Assembly: GCF_009730915.1 (NCBI RefSeq)
Contig: NC_052486.1
Coordinates: forward strand, 22,473,589-22,537,588
Length of the DNA: 64,000 nucleotides
Origin: Dioscorea cayenensis subsp. rotundata
Lineage: Eukaryota > Streptophyta > Magnoliopsida > Dioscoreales > Dioscoreaceae
Direction of reading: 5' to 3'
The position numbers were made by a program, and so were the translations under genes. The notes below the pieces were generated by a model. That model did no database searches and had not been told where the DNA came from. It worked only from the letters and a program-made list of their open reading frames with translations. This document shows, in pieces, positions 54,631 through 64,000 of this stretch. The stretch's first letter is position 1, and each line of letters begins with the position of its first letter.

Positions 54631-55404
54631 TTTTTTTAATAATAATAATAATAATAAAAAAATTCACACGTTTAAAGTGGTCACCATCATGAACCTTGGC
54701 TGTCTACCACTTTGTGGCTAATAATAATAATATATATATAATGGCGGGGTCCAGTTTGTTTGTTTGTTTGTTTGTTTGTTTTGGCTGTGTAGAGAAATAT
54801 ATATATATATATATATATTTCAAATGAGGCGGGCCCGAGCAAAATGCTTTCTTGGAATGAGAAAGATGCTCTTCAATCTTTGTGTTGGAATGAGAGAAGT
54901 ATGCTTCTCTGTCTTCTTGTTGTTTGGAAATATGCTCTTCTAGATTTTTGTGTTTTGAGAACCTTCATTCCGGGAAGAAGCCTGAGTTTTGAGAAAAATT
55001 TGGGTGGCATGCAATCTCAGTCTCTGATTTACCAACGAGTTTACAAGCACTGTGAGGACGACTTTGAACCCTGGAATGAGAAGTATTGGAAAATGTAAAA
55101 GTTTAATTCCAAGGGAAGAGTGGAGAGAGGGTTGATGGCAACGGAGATGAGGTGGCCGACGTCGATGACTTGCAAGAGGATGGTGGCCGGCCTCTTTTTT
55201 TGTGGAAATGGGGGCGTGAAGAAGAAGCTTGTCGATGATGGGTTTACCGGTGACGGGGTTGCCGGTGATGAAGAAGAGAGCACAGAATGAGGTGCTGAAG
55301 AAGAAGTGGATGAAGCAAGAGAAAGAGAGAGAGCTAGTGACGACGACGACGACCGAGGGTGGTGGTCGGAAAAACCTTATCGACCGAGGGAGCGAAAATG
55401 GTCC
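54631..55404. other. Unassigned DNA between copia and LINE
   Basis: It holds an AAT run (54637-54657), a TTTG run (about 54755-54781), a TA run (about 54800-54820) and then GC-richer text. From 54844 to 55098 there is an 84-codon plus-strand open frame without recognised domains. GAAGAAG- and GACGACGACG-rich text around 55260-55370 may be the leader of another element or captured host DNA. Confidence 0.4.
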
Positions 55405-58121
55405 GTGAAAATTCTGCCAATTTGATCAATTTCATCGCTCCCTCATTGGAACCCCCATCACCAATAGATTCCTTATCGACTGGCATTTCCTCTTTGAATT
55501 TAAAGAAAGCATCGATCTCTCCCTTCTAGAAATCCCTTTCTCCCTCGATGAGATTAAAAAAGCTGTCTTTGACCTTAATCCTGACAAAACCCCAGGTCCA
55601 GATGGATTTCCTATCCTTTTCTTTCAAAATCACTGGGACCTTCTTCAGGATTCCATTGTCACTCTCTGTAGTGATTTTTTCGATGGCTCATTAAACCTTG
55701 AGCGTATTAACTGGATCAACATTGCTCTCATTGCTAAGAATAATTCTCCTCGGACATTGCAGGACTTTTAGACCTATCAGTCTAATCAATTCTACTTGTA
55801 AAATCATTTCCAAGCTCCTTGCCAACAGACTTAGTAATGTTATTAACGACCTTGTGGATGAATCGCAATCTGGCTTTATCAAAGGTAGATGCATCGCGGA
55901 CAATATTGTTGGGGCCCAAGAAATCATTTTCAACTTGCAGAAAAAGAAATCTCTTGGGTACGCCTTCAAAGTTGACTTTGCTAAAGCCTTTGATTCTTTA
56001 GATTGGAATTTCCTCCTAGAAATTCTTGCTGCAAGAGGTTTTGGAGCGAAATGGCTATCTTGGATTCACATTATTCTGAGCACTGCCAAATCCCAATTCA
56101 TCATTAATGGTAGCATTCAGGGTTATATCAGATGCAAACGGGGACTAAGACAAGGCGATCCTCTGTCCCCTCTCCTTTTTGCTATTGCTACTGACGTTCT
56201 GAGCGCTATGTTTCATCACGCGCTTAATTCCAAAGTCCTTGTGGGTGTCCCCTTAAATCAGTCGGTTAATATTTGTAATTTCCAATATGCTGATGACCTT
56301 CTTATATTCTCTGCTAGAGGTCAAGAGGACCTTCAAATCATCAAACTTATCCTTTATCTATTTGAGGGGTCATCTGGGTTATCCATTAACTTCTCGAAAA
56401 GTTGCTTGTATTCAACCAACTTTGGCTACCAACCACATGAATCCTCAGCGTCAATCCTAAACTGCTCCAGAAATTGTCTTCCTATAACTTACCTTGGGAT
56501 TCCTCTCTCTGGCCGGCGTCCAAGACGTCTAGACTGGGTTAACCTGATTAGTATGGTTCGTTCTAGACTAACTCCTTGGAAAGCCAAATATTTATCCCTT
56601 GGGGGCCGCCTTACTCTCATCAATTCTATTCTCTCTACTGTCTCTGTCTATTGGATGTCGGTCTTCAAACTACCTATCTGGGTGATTAAAGAAATTGACA
56701 AGATTCGTAGAGACTTCCTTTGGAAAGGCCCTGACCTGGGCCCGAGAGGAATCAGATTAATTGCTTGGAACAGGATAACTAGACCTCGCAACATGGGAGG
56801 CTGGGGAATCCTCAATATTTATGATTTCAATCTTGCCTTGCTTGGGAAATGGTGGTGGAAATTCTCCTGTCATCCTAACAATTGCTTGGCCAAAATCATT
56901 CATTCCAACTATTCCCCAAGCGATCCAAATGGGCTCCTGTCCCACCCTCCTCCCAGAAATAAATCGTATTTCTGGGCAGGTGTCACCTCCATCCTGCCCG
57001 CCTTCCGCTCTTGCTTGAAAAAAATCTATCAGAAGTGGTGCTAACACCTCCCTCTGGTTTTGACCCTGGTATACGGGATTCTCCTCAAAGATCTCTGGCG
57101 GACCTTTTTCTCCCGATGCTTAACTCCTCGGATATCCAGTCGGACAATTCTTCCTACATCTAAAAACCCGGAGATCCTTTTTCTCCCCAGGACCCTCCCT
57201 GGCTCGTTAACCTCTCTTTTAGAAATTATTCCCGATCGCTCCACTTCTCGGATGACACTCCCTCTTTGGATCCTTGAAAAAAAGTGGAAATTTCTCCGTA
57301 AAATCATTCTACAAATTTCTTATTGATGGTGGTTTACGAAGCAAGCTTTATTCCTCTTTCTGGAAAATTCGATGCCCTAGCAAAATCACTCTTTTTTGCT
57401 GGCTCGCTGGGGAAGACAAAATTCTTACTCTTGCTAACCTATTCTCGAAAAGGTGTATTTCCTACAATTTATCTGACACCTGTGTCCTCTGTCACAATGC
57501 TTCTGAAAACCTGAATCACCTTTTTCTTAACTGTGAATTTTCCAAACGCATCTGGGTTTTTTTCTCCCAAGCTTTAGCCTTCATCCATCTTCCACAATCT
57601 ATTCCCTCACTCTGGACGAACTGGTTATCATCCATCAACCCCCAGTATCAAATCCTTTGGGATCTCATTTCCCGTGCTGTTTTGTGGAATATCTGGATCG
57701 AAAGAAACAATCGTATTTTTCATTTGAATGCTTTATCGCAGCAAGTCATTATTTTTAAATCTGTTAACATGCTTTTATCTTGGATTTCTACTGCTGCAGA
57801 CAAACATCAGCAAGCCCTTAACGAAGCCTCTCAGAAAATTAAGCGTTCTCTCAACTTCCTCAGCGCCAGAGATTCCTCCTCCGCTGGCACTCTTGACCTT
57901 GGTTCTGTTTAGGAGTATTTGCTTCTCCACATTTGTCTAAGTAGACCTGAGTTGCCAGACGGCTCCTTCCGTTTACTTAGCTTATTTCTCTACTTGCACT
58001 GCTTTTTTCTTATTTCCCTACTCCTCCTCACCTCTGGTGAGCGATGGCTTTATCTTTGTACTATCGTTTTAGCTTAATAAATCTGTGGTTTATCCACATT
58101 TAATTCAAAAAAAAAAAAAAT
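55405..58121 (+). mobile_element. 5'-truncated L1-type LINE with ORF2 reverse transcriptase
   Basis: Plus-strand ORF2 text begins near 55421 (FDQFHRSLIGT), already past the endonuclease, so the copy is 5'-truncated. RT motifs follow: NPDKTPGPDGFP, RPISLINSTCKIISK, GFIKGRCIADNI, VDFAKAFDSLDW, GLRQGDPLSPLLF and FQYADDLLIF. A zf-RVT region reads WKIRCPSKITLFCWL, CVLCHNASENLNHLF and AVLWNIWIERNNRIF, ending at a stop near 57910. One extra T near 55770 and another frame break near 57040 interrupt ORF2. The 3' UTR ends with AATAAATCTGTGG and a poly-A tail at about 58108-58121. No target duplication was found. It lies inside the NOT1 relic in the opposite orientation. Confidence 0.92.
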
Positions 58122-58227
58122 TTAAATGAAGTCGGAATCATCCACAAGAGAAATAAGAGTTAAGATAATTGGACGAAATATATTACAGGAAATGAAAAAA
58201 GATCACAGAAATCTCCAAAGACTATAC

Positions 58228-58880
58228 CTTTTCTGCCACTAGCTGGTACTTTTCTAATGCCTCCCTGGCAGTTAATAGTGATTCAGATACCGTTGTTCCT
58301 AACCGTTCCACAGTAGTGACAGGTGATAGAAGCACAACAGGCTCCAATTTCCTATAACCAGATGAAAAGAACATGAATCAGCATGCCGATCTAAAGTAAG
58401 AGTTAATCCAAAAATGGCAAACACAAATGAATCGTGATGACATATTTGATGCTTCCATGTGCAATTCTGAAGCAGTAGCAGCAACAGAAAATGAGGACAT
58501 GACCGAACTGACTTCAGCACCATGCTGGACCATAGCATCACCAGTCCCAACTTGGTTTGAAGATGCATTGCATAGAATACACCATATGGATGGCTATCAG
58601 AAGTTCACACACACACACACACACAGCCCAATTCATATATTCATACAGAGAAAAGAAAAGGAAAGACTTCAGATAAAGATCATGGAAATTTGATTTGATG
58701 CTTGCTTTGCCAAAAATATTTTGATCAGTAATACAAAATTCGATGTGCAAGACAAGTTCTTTTTACAACTGAAATAATAAATATCATGCTGAAGACCCAT
58801 GATTCCAGACCTTTTCATAACCATGTACTGTGCAAACCAGGCGTAGTACTGCTCTTTGAGAACCACAGTAGAATTCTTTT
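58228..58880 (-). pseudogene. NOT1: NOT1 (CNOT1) relic, 5' part
   Basis: Four pieces on the minus strand follow NOT1 order. At about 58880-58776: KAKEF followed, one frame over, by VVLKEQYYAWFAQYMVMKR. At about 58720-58677: ASIKSNFHDLYLK. At about 58560-58425: VSSVMSSFSVAATASELHM. At 58351-58228: KLEPVVLLSPVTT, TAREALEKYQLVAEKV. The first two match the conserved plant NOT1 block KEQYYPWFAQYMVMKR/ASIEPNFHDLYLKFL. Several hundred residues that normally separate the second and third pieces are absent, so the copy has large internal losses as well as the one-base shift in the first piece. Confidence 0.82.
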
Positions 58881-59144
58881 GCTTTACGATCCATATTTGT
58901 TGTGGAAATGTATGATGAATTTATTAAGCACTCAAAGAGATATCAGAAATAAACTGTAATTCCTTAAGAGTTCACCACTCAATCATGCATATCCATCTAT
59001 GTTAAACCTTCACTCCAGATCTAATAAAGATTCATCATCCCAGAACAAATCACCAGATAAATCCACAGATGACAGAGACAAATCAACCAACAATAGAGTT
59101 CACATACAATGAAAACAGTAAGATAAATGGAAGGAAACACCTAC

Positions 59145-59313
59145 CTTCTGTTCCGATCACCAGAGCTCCCTGCAACTCAGATCCAGGCCAAGACTCTCTC
59201 TGCTTCTTTTCATTCCTCCGCCCAATGATCATATTCTCTGCCGACTTGTCCCGCGCATGTGACTTAGATTCAAAACTTTTCCGCAGCTGCTTGCAGTCTC
59301 TCCTGTCAGCCAT
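59145..59313 (-). CDS. Unidentified first coding exon upstream of the NOT1 relic
   Basis: ATG at 59313 opens a 56-codon frame rich in charged residues (MADRRDCKQLRKSFESKSHA, then NEKKQRESWPGSELQ) and ends at a good donor AAG/GTAGGTG at 59145. GC content is higher than the surroundings, as in coding DNA. I do not recognise the protein. The next legible minus-strand coding pieces downstream are the NOT1 fragments, so this may be a start exon of an unrelated gene whose remainder is lost, or of a chimeric transcript. A TATA box and a probable non-coding exon lie upstream (59983-60055). Confidence 0.4.
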
Positions 59314-60044
59314 AACAAGATGTGATTGATCATGAACAGAATTTTGTCTTGAACTGCTTGAGAAATTAATATCATCTCACAATTTGTAACACAAAATAAC
59401 AGAAAATAAATGAAAAAAAGAATATTAGCAAAATTAAGGCAACATATACCTCATTCAACACATATACCTCATTGAAATAAAGTAAAAAGGTTGCTTCTGT
59501 TGTATTGTAGACTACAGCTCACATAATCATAGTATTAAACTTAAGCTTCTAAAACACAGAGAAAGATATTCCATTTTTTATACTGCATCCATATACTCCC
59601 CTAACCCTAAAAGATGGACTAAAAATTCGACATTGATACTAAACACATATGTACAGAAAAATTTATGCTTTAGCACCACAATGAAACAAACCCCATAAAA
59701 AAAAAGAGCCCTCTTTACGAAGACAAATATATCATGCTGTTATGAACAATGGATTGAAGCTCAATTGAAATCACAGATTAACAGATCTCAATCACAAAGC
59801 TAACATTCTCAATCAACTAAACATATATGAATTTCATACTCAGCACCAATTCAACCTTCAGGAATTTAAATCTCAACCATTACCAACAACACAACAATAG
59901 AATCGTTCTTCAATCAAATCAACAGAACAGGAATAGAAATCTTCAGAACAAAGCAACAAATGGATAAAAGAAGCTCACAGAGCTGTAGATCTGCTGAATT
60001 AGAGTTGTAGCTCTGGGAATAGCTTCCCTCCCGTGCTCCATTAA

Positions 60045-60055
60045 TGCATATATAG
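60045..60055 (-). promoter_or_regulatory. TATA box upstream of the unidentified exon
   Basis: GCTATATATGC on the minus strand is followed at a normal distance by GC-richer leader-like text (60030-59990) that ends in a possible donor CTCT/GTGAGC near 59983. Confidence 0.4.
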
Positions 60056-60097
60056 CAAAAATCAAACAAATTAAGAAGTGCTAATTAATTAAGAAGC

Positions 60098-60343
60098 ATG
60101 GATGTCATCTATGAGTTGAAACTATTTATCTTTGGACTCCTCCTTGTACTATGTGGCATCATGGTCCTGCTCTTTTTAGTTATCGTTCGTGATCTCCTTT
60201 CCGTCTTCCTTTGGGTTTTCATCAAGCGCTTCTTGTCCATTATTGCACTGAGACTCGAGACCCTGACTCCAGGCACCACCGTGGTTGATCGCGATGATGA
60301 TGATGATGATGATGAAGTAACAAGTCAAATAACTTATGCTTGA
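60098..60343 (+). CDS. Unassigned open frame with a membrane-like N-terminus
   Basis: An 81-codon plus-strand frame starts about 45 bases from the divergent TATA box. Residues 8-40 are strongly hydrophobic (LFIFGLLLVLCGIMVLLFLV) and the end is an Asp run (RDDDDDDDEV) encoded by a GAT repeat. A related acidic stretch (DSDDEISDTIRN) continues in another frame just after the stop. No family is recognised; it may be a chance frame or a damaged small gene. Confidence 0.25.
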   Translation: MDVIYELKLFIFGLLLVLCGIMVLLFLVIVRDLLSVFLWVFIKRFLSIIALRLETLTPGTTVVDRDDDDDDDEVTSQITYA

Positions 60344-60668
60344 TTCCGATGATGAAATAAGCGATACCATAAGGAACATCATCAGCAGGGAGGAGGAGGA
60401 GGAGGGAGGAGGTTGAATCTCTTGGAAATCATGTCTCATCTCTTACGGAACAAAGTTATCACTAAGCTCATCCAGTAACTTCATCCGGGCAATCCTACGA
60501 AGAATTCCTCCCCATTTTAAAGGATTACGAGAAAAAGGCGAGTGCATATAGACATTGTAGACGGACACCCTTTGTCTTCAAATATCTGTTAAACAACCTC
60601 TCAGAAACCGCGCTGATTTTGCCGAGACTTTCACTTGCTTTGTTCTTGTTGATCTCGGCTTCCACCAC

Positions 60669-61187
60669 TTGTTCCCTCATTATAATTATCCAGGTAACTA
60701 TGATTCGCGAGTTTATTTATTTCAAAAAACTCTAAGCAAGAATTGTTTTGCTAGCAGACTCATGGACTTATATAACTCCATTGATTGGAATAATATTGAT
60801 AATCATCATTTTCTACCCCCACTGCCGACCCAATTCACTGACTTTGAGATGACGATATTGAGGAGGTTTTATTTTTACCCCCAAAACAATGAGTGTGTGG
60901 AACCTTTAAACAATTGGTTCAATTGGTACAGTATGACTATCTATGAAAGGATCTTTTCGTCCAAGATTATCAAGTGTTTGAAGTCACTGTTAAATTTCTT
61001 TTCTTTTCTTTTCTACATGACATTGCCGTTTCATATATCAGTTTGCTTGCTTTGTTTGGCATCACAGTTTAATAAATTTATTTATTTATTTATTTATTTT
61101 GTAAAAGGGTTAATTAGATGTTTCAACTTCTCCCTTAGTAGGGAAAAAAAAAAAGAATTGTACTTCCAATATAAGAGTTGGTTTTAG
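60669..61187 (+). CDS. Unassigned 172-codon open frame
   Basis: The plus-strand frame begins MFPHYNYPGNYDSRVYLFQK and stays open for 172 codons. The first 115 or so residues look protein-like (SRLMDLYNSIDWNNID, TQFTDFEMTILRRFYF); the tail is hydrophobic and repeat-like. The same frame is open upstream for about 20 more codons (ETFTCFVLVDLGFHH). No domain is recognised. It may be a remnant of a gene or element. Confidence 0.28.
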   Translation: MFPHYNYPGNYDSRVYLFQKTLSKNCFASRLMDLYNSIDWNNIDNHHFLPPLPTQFTDFEMTILRRFYFYPQNNECVEPLNNWFNWYSMTIYERIFSSKIIKCLKSLLNFFSFLFYMTLPFHISVCLLCLASQFNKFIYLFIYFVKGLIRCFNFSLSREKKKELYFQYKSWF

Positions 61188-61314
61188 ACTGATTGGAGTG
61201 GTTTTTGTTTTTCATCGTATTTTATTTTCAAAACACCTTTCTATTGGGTATATAAAAAAACAGTGTAATAACATTTAGTATATTTATTTTTTAATATTTT
61301 TGCTTTACTACTGT

Positions 61315-61318
<4 letters not shown>

Positions 61319-61362
<44 letters not shown>
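61319..61362. repeat. (AT)n microsatellite
   Basis: A pure AT dinucleotide tract of about 44 bases. Confidence 0.9.
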
Positions 61363-61365
<3 letters not shown>

Positions 61366-61599
61366 GTTATAAATATGATATTTTTGAGTGGGTGGAGTTG
61401 ATGATACGTGGTGGTGTTTTAGAGATTTTATTTGCGAATAATTATTTATATAATTATAAACAATTATATAGGTATGTAAACAATTTCTTATTTTTTTAGA
61501 GGGGTATATTAAAAAAACATTATTATTTCTGAAGAAGCAAACAAATACCTCTTGATTTGGTCCAAAAGCTGAAGCGTTCTCCATCATCTATCTCCTACC

Positions 61600-61880
61600 A
61601 GCTGAGAGCAATATGACTTGCAACATAGACTCGTTTCCTACTTGTCAGCCGATGAAAACTTTTTGTCACTTTATGGTGGACTTTCGTTTTCAAAACTGTG
61701 TTTTTTAATCTTTGTTTTTTTGTTTGGTAGCTTTGTTTCCTGTTTAGTACGTTTAGGTGGTGCATCATTACTGGTGATGGCCCTAGTGTTGCCTTCACTA
61801 TTTTCTTGTATCTTGTTTATTATATTTGTCTAATTTTTTCAATAAATTTATAGTTTATCTATTTTATTAAAAAATTTTTA
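61600..61880 (+). other. Possible LINE 3'-end relic
   Basis: Text ending ...TCTAATTTTTTCAATAAATTTATAGTTTATC followed by A-rich DNA resembles the 3' end of the LINE at 58040-58121 (TTTTAGCTTAATAAATCTGTGGTTTATCC followed by poly-A). A CTGGTGATGGCC word before it also resembles the LINE's CTGGTGAGCGATGGC. The similarity is weak. Confidence 0.25.
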
Positions 61881-61883
61881 AAA

Positions 61884-61887
<4 letters not shown>

Positions 61888-61969
<82 letters not shown>
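61888..61969. repeat. Long (AT)n microsatellite
   Basis: An uninterrupted AT dinucleotide tract of about 82 bases, followed by a TC run near 62011-62029. Such length is usually highly polymorphic. Confidence 0.92.
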
Positions 61970-61971
<2 letters not shown>

Positions 61972-62109
61972 GTGTTTTTTTTTAAATGTGATCCTTTTGT
62001 GGTCATATTCTCTCTCTCTCTCTCTCTCAATTGAAAACAAAAATTCTTTTATAATAAATGGAAAAAAACAAGTTGCACAACCAACAAAAGTAGAAAAATA
62101 AGAAGACAT

Positions 62110-63310
62110 TCACTACTTATATACAAAGGAATACAAATTTATAAATAAGTTTTGTATGTATTTGTTTCCTTATTTGTTATTTGGAATAGTTTGGTAACGT
62201 ATAAGAAAAATAAAGGTTTATATTTGACTTCAATAAAATATAGGTGATGTTATTAGTATAAGATTATTCACATATCACATAGATATTTATTTAATTAAGT
62301 GATATGAAATCAATACTAGAAACAATTACATGCATTTTTTTTAGCATTTTATAATTAATATTGCATGTTTCAAAGAATCAATTTTATAGACATCCTTCCC
62401 AAGACATAAGTTTTGCAAATAAACTACAAATATTTAGCAATAATATTCAAAAATAATGATAAGCATATGTATATAATTTTAAATCACCGACCATTTATTA
62501 TTGTTAATTAGTTGCCATGATTGATCCCTTCTGACTTAGTCTTTTGGATAATTAAATACTGGTATTTTATTTGAGGGATAATTGGTAAGATGTTTAAATA
62601 AACACCAAACTAGCTAAATAATATGGGTTTTTTTTGGTTGCATATATACCCCTGTAAACTTTATAATTATCCTCAGTAAAGCTTTATTCCCTGCCTTAAC
62701 ACCTTTGAGAATCCTGGTTTGTAAAATTGTACAAGGGTGAATATACAATTAGTAGGTTTCACAAGGGTATCTATGCAAAAGATAGCCTAATGTGCAAATG
62801 TCAAAACCCTAGCTGGAACCATGTGAATAAGTGATAAATACTAGCAAAAATATCCACTCCTGCATGGAATTTGATTCTTGAACATTGAATAAATGGTTTT
62901 CAAGTAACAATGAACAATTGACATACATAATTCAAAACCCTAGATTCACGGAGACATGTCATGGTTTGAAGGAAAACAAAAGAAACCAAGAACAAATCAT
63001 TCCATGATTTTGGATTGAAAGAAAATAACTGAAAAGAACCAAAAAGCAAAAGAAAATTATTTTGTCCGTAAATGCACAACATCAGACTAAAACTGTATGA
63101 AAAAACTAGGTCAACAAATAAAAAATGATACATGAATATGTTTGTTTGCAGACTACTTTCAAGTTGTAATTGTGTTGGACCAAATGAAAGATACAAGACA
63201 ACACATTCTATGATCTTATACACAGCCCTGGAGTTGATAAATACCAACCAGCTAATCACTTCTTTTAAACAGCCACAGAAAATTTCTCCATCGAAAACTC
63301 AAAAGTGTAT
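62110..63310. repeat. Duplicated block, copy B (partner at 34734-37250)
   Basis: It matches block A in order and orientation but lacks the hAT insertion: TGTCAAAACCCTAGC runs directly into TGGAACCATGTGAATAAG at about 62805-62832. It carries some sequence absent from A (for example around 62640-62720) and ends near GATCTTATACACAGCCC and GCCACAGAAAATTTCTCC. No coding sequence is seen. Confidence 0.75.
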
Positions 63311-63598
63311 TTTGTACAAGTATTGTTTCAGTTATGCAACATAACTATAATTTTTTCATAATGGAAATAACAAAAAATTTAAATCCTTGAATAAAGCAAG
63401 ACAGGACAAATTGAATGAGGAAAATGGCCTTATTCTCTTTACCATAAAATATACCTCAGCAATCAATCTACTTCACACTATCTCAGTAAGGGCAAACAAC
63501 ATCAGACATAGTTTTCTTAATTCTTCTCATCATTGTCTTGCCGTGGGATAGAGATCTCACCTTTGGTTAATAAGAAATTTGGGCAGTGTGTAACTCTA

Positions 63599-63912
63599 TT
63601 ACCTTGCTGATTTTCTTTCTCTTCTGCGGCATTCAAAACAGTCAGGACATTGGTAGTTTGTTCCCTTCTTAATCTCCCTACTAGAGCACAACTTGCTAGG
63701 TTGAACATGCAAGTCTTCAGTAAGTACACGGCGCAGCATCTGATTCTCCTCTATCAATTGTTCGATCACTTGTTGATGTTTAAGCAACTAATACCATAAG
63801 AAATTCATGTGTATTAGATTGTTTATAGAATTTGCTTATAAAAGACAAGTGAGGATAATAGCCGTGAACCTACCATTTGAAGAACATTATTCTGAGCATG
63901 AAGATTTTCAGC
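63599..63912 (-). CDS. C-terminal exons of an unidentified coiled-coil protein (partial at right edge)
   Basis: Two exons in phase: 63912-63874 (AENLHAQNNVLQM) and 63787-63599 (LLKHQQVIEQLIEENQML, then RRVLTEDLHVQPSKL, then YQCPDCFECRRRER, ending KSAR and a stop). Junctions are CTTACAG/, ATG/GTAGGT and GTATTAG/. The pattern is a leucine/glutamine-rich coiled coil followed by a short Cys-containing basic tail (CPDCFEC). The clean phasing and conserved-looking C-terminus suggest a real gene whose main part lies beyond the right edge. I cannot name the family. Confidence 0.6.
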
Positions 63913-64000
63913 CTGTAAGAAACATTAACAAGCATAGTTCACATTACAGAAGTCAACTGCAAAAAGTTATTAACTCTGACTAATGAAGACATTTTGTAAA

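Noticed and set aside
55698-57044. Reading the LINE frame from its own ATG at 55698 as an intact gene
   Set aside because: The reverse transcriptase text continues upstream in another frame, so the ATG is only a product of a one-base shift near 55770.

Overview
The window is nuclear DNA from a flowering plant. It is AT-rich, with intron-rich genes using GT-AG junctions, a nuclear gene for a plastid-targeted ribosomal protein, a MsrA with a likely plastid leader, two phytocyanin genes, and plant-type hAT, copia, LINE, SINE and MITE elements. I cannot fix the species; nothing shows the strong GC3 bias of grasses.

Layout, left to right. The left two thirds is a gene block with every recognisable host gene on the minus strand: an ELMO/CED-12 domain protein (1-2149, running off the left edge), methionine sulfoxide reductase A (9556-13387), a CDC7-like kinase (14503-21366), a VAP27-type ER contact-site protein (22310-26033), plastid ribosomal protein bL19 (27726-30043), tRNA-Ala(UGC) (30291-30363), and two neighbouring uclacyanin-like blue copper protein genes (30732-31899 and 33082-34458). 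Gaps and introns carry small non-autonomous elements, several with clear target duplications: a Mutator-type MITE, a long-arm foldback element and a Micron-like element set in TA repeats.

From about 34.7 to 42.5 kb there are no genes. This part holds one copy of a duplicated block (its partner is at 62.1-63.3 kb), two hAT-type elements, Harbinger-like MITEs and two oppositely oriented copies of one SINE family.

From 42.5 to 58.9 kb lies a decayed minus-strand copy of the CCR4-NOT scaffold gene NOT1. It is split by a hAT transposon with a decayed transposase gene, a fossil Ty1/copia element whose LTR lands inside a NOT1 exon, and a 5'-truncated L1-type LINE. Just upstream is an unassigned first exon with a TATA box pointing into the relic.

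The last 4 kb holds two unassigned plus-strand open frames, long AT repeats, the second copy of the duplicated block and the C-terminal exons of an unidentified coiled-coil protein gene running off the right edge.

The functions do not form a pathway. The theme is a normal gene neighbourhood next to a patch where a broken gene copy has collected transposons. Several otherwise good host genes (CDC7-like and both uclacyanins) show frame problems near their starts or in base runs. These may be real lesions or assembly indels, and this matters for how the gene models are read.
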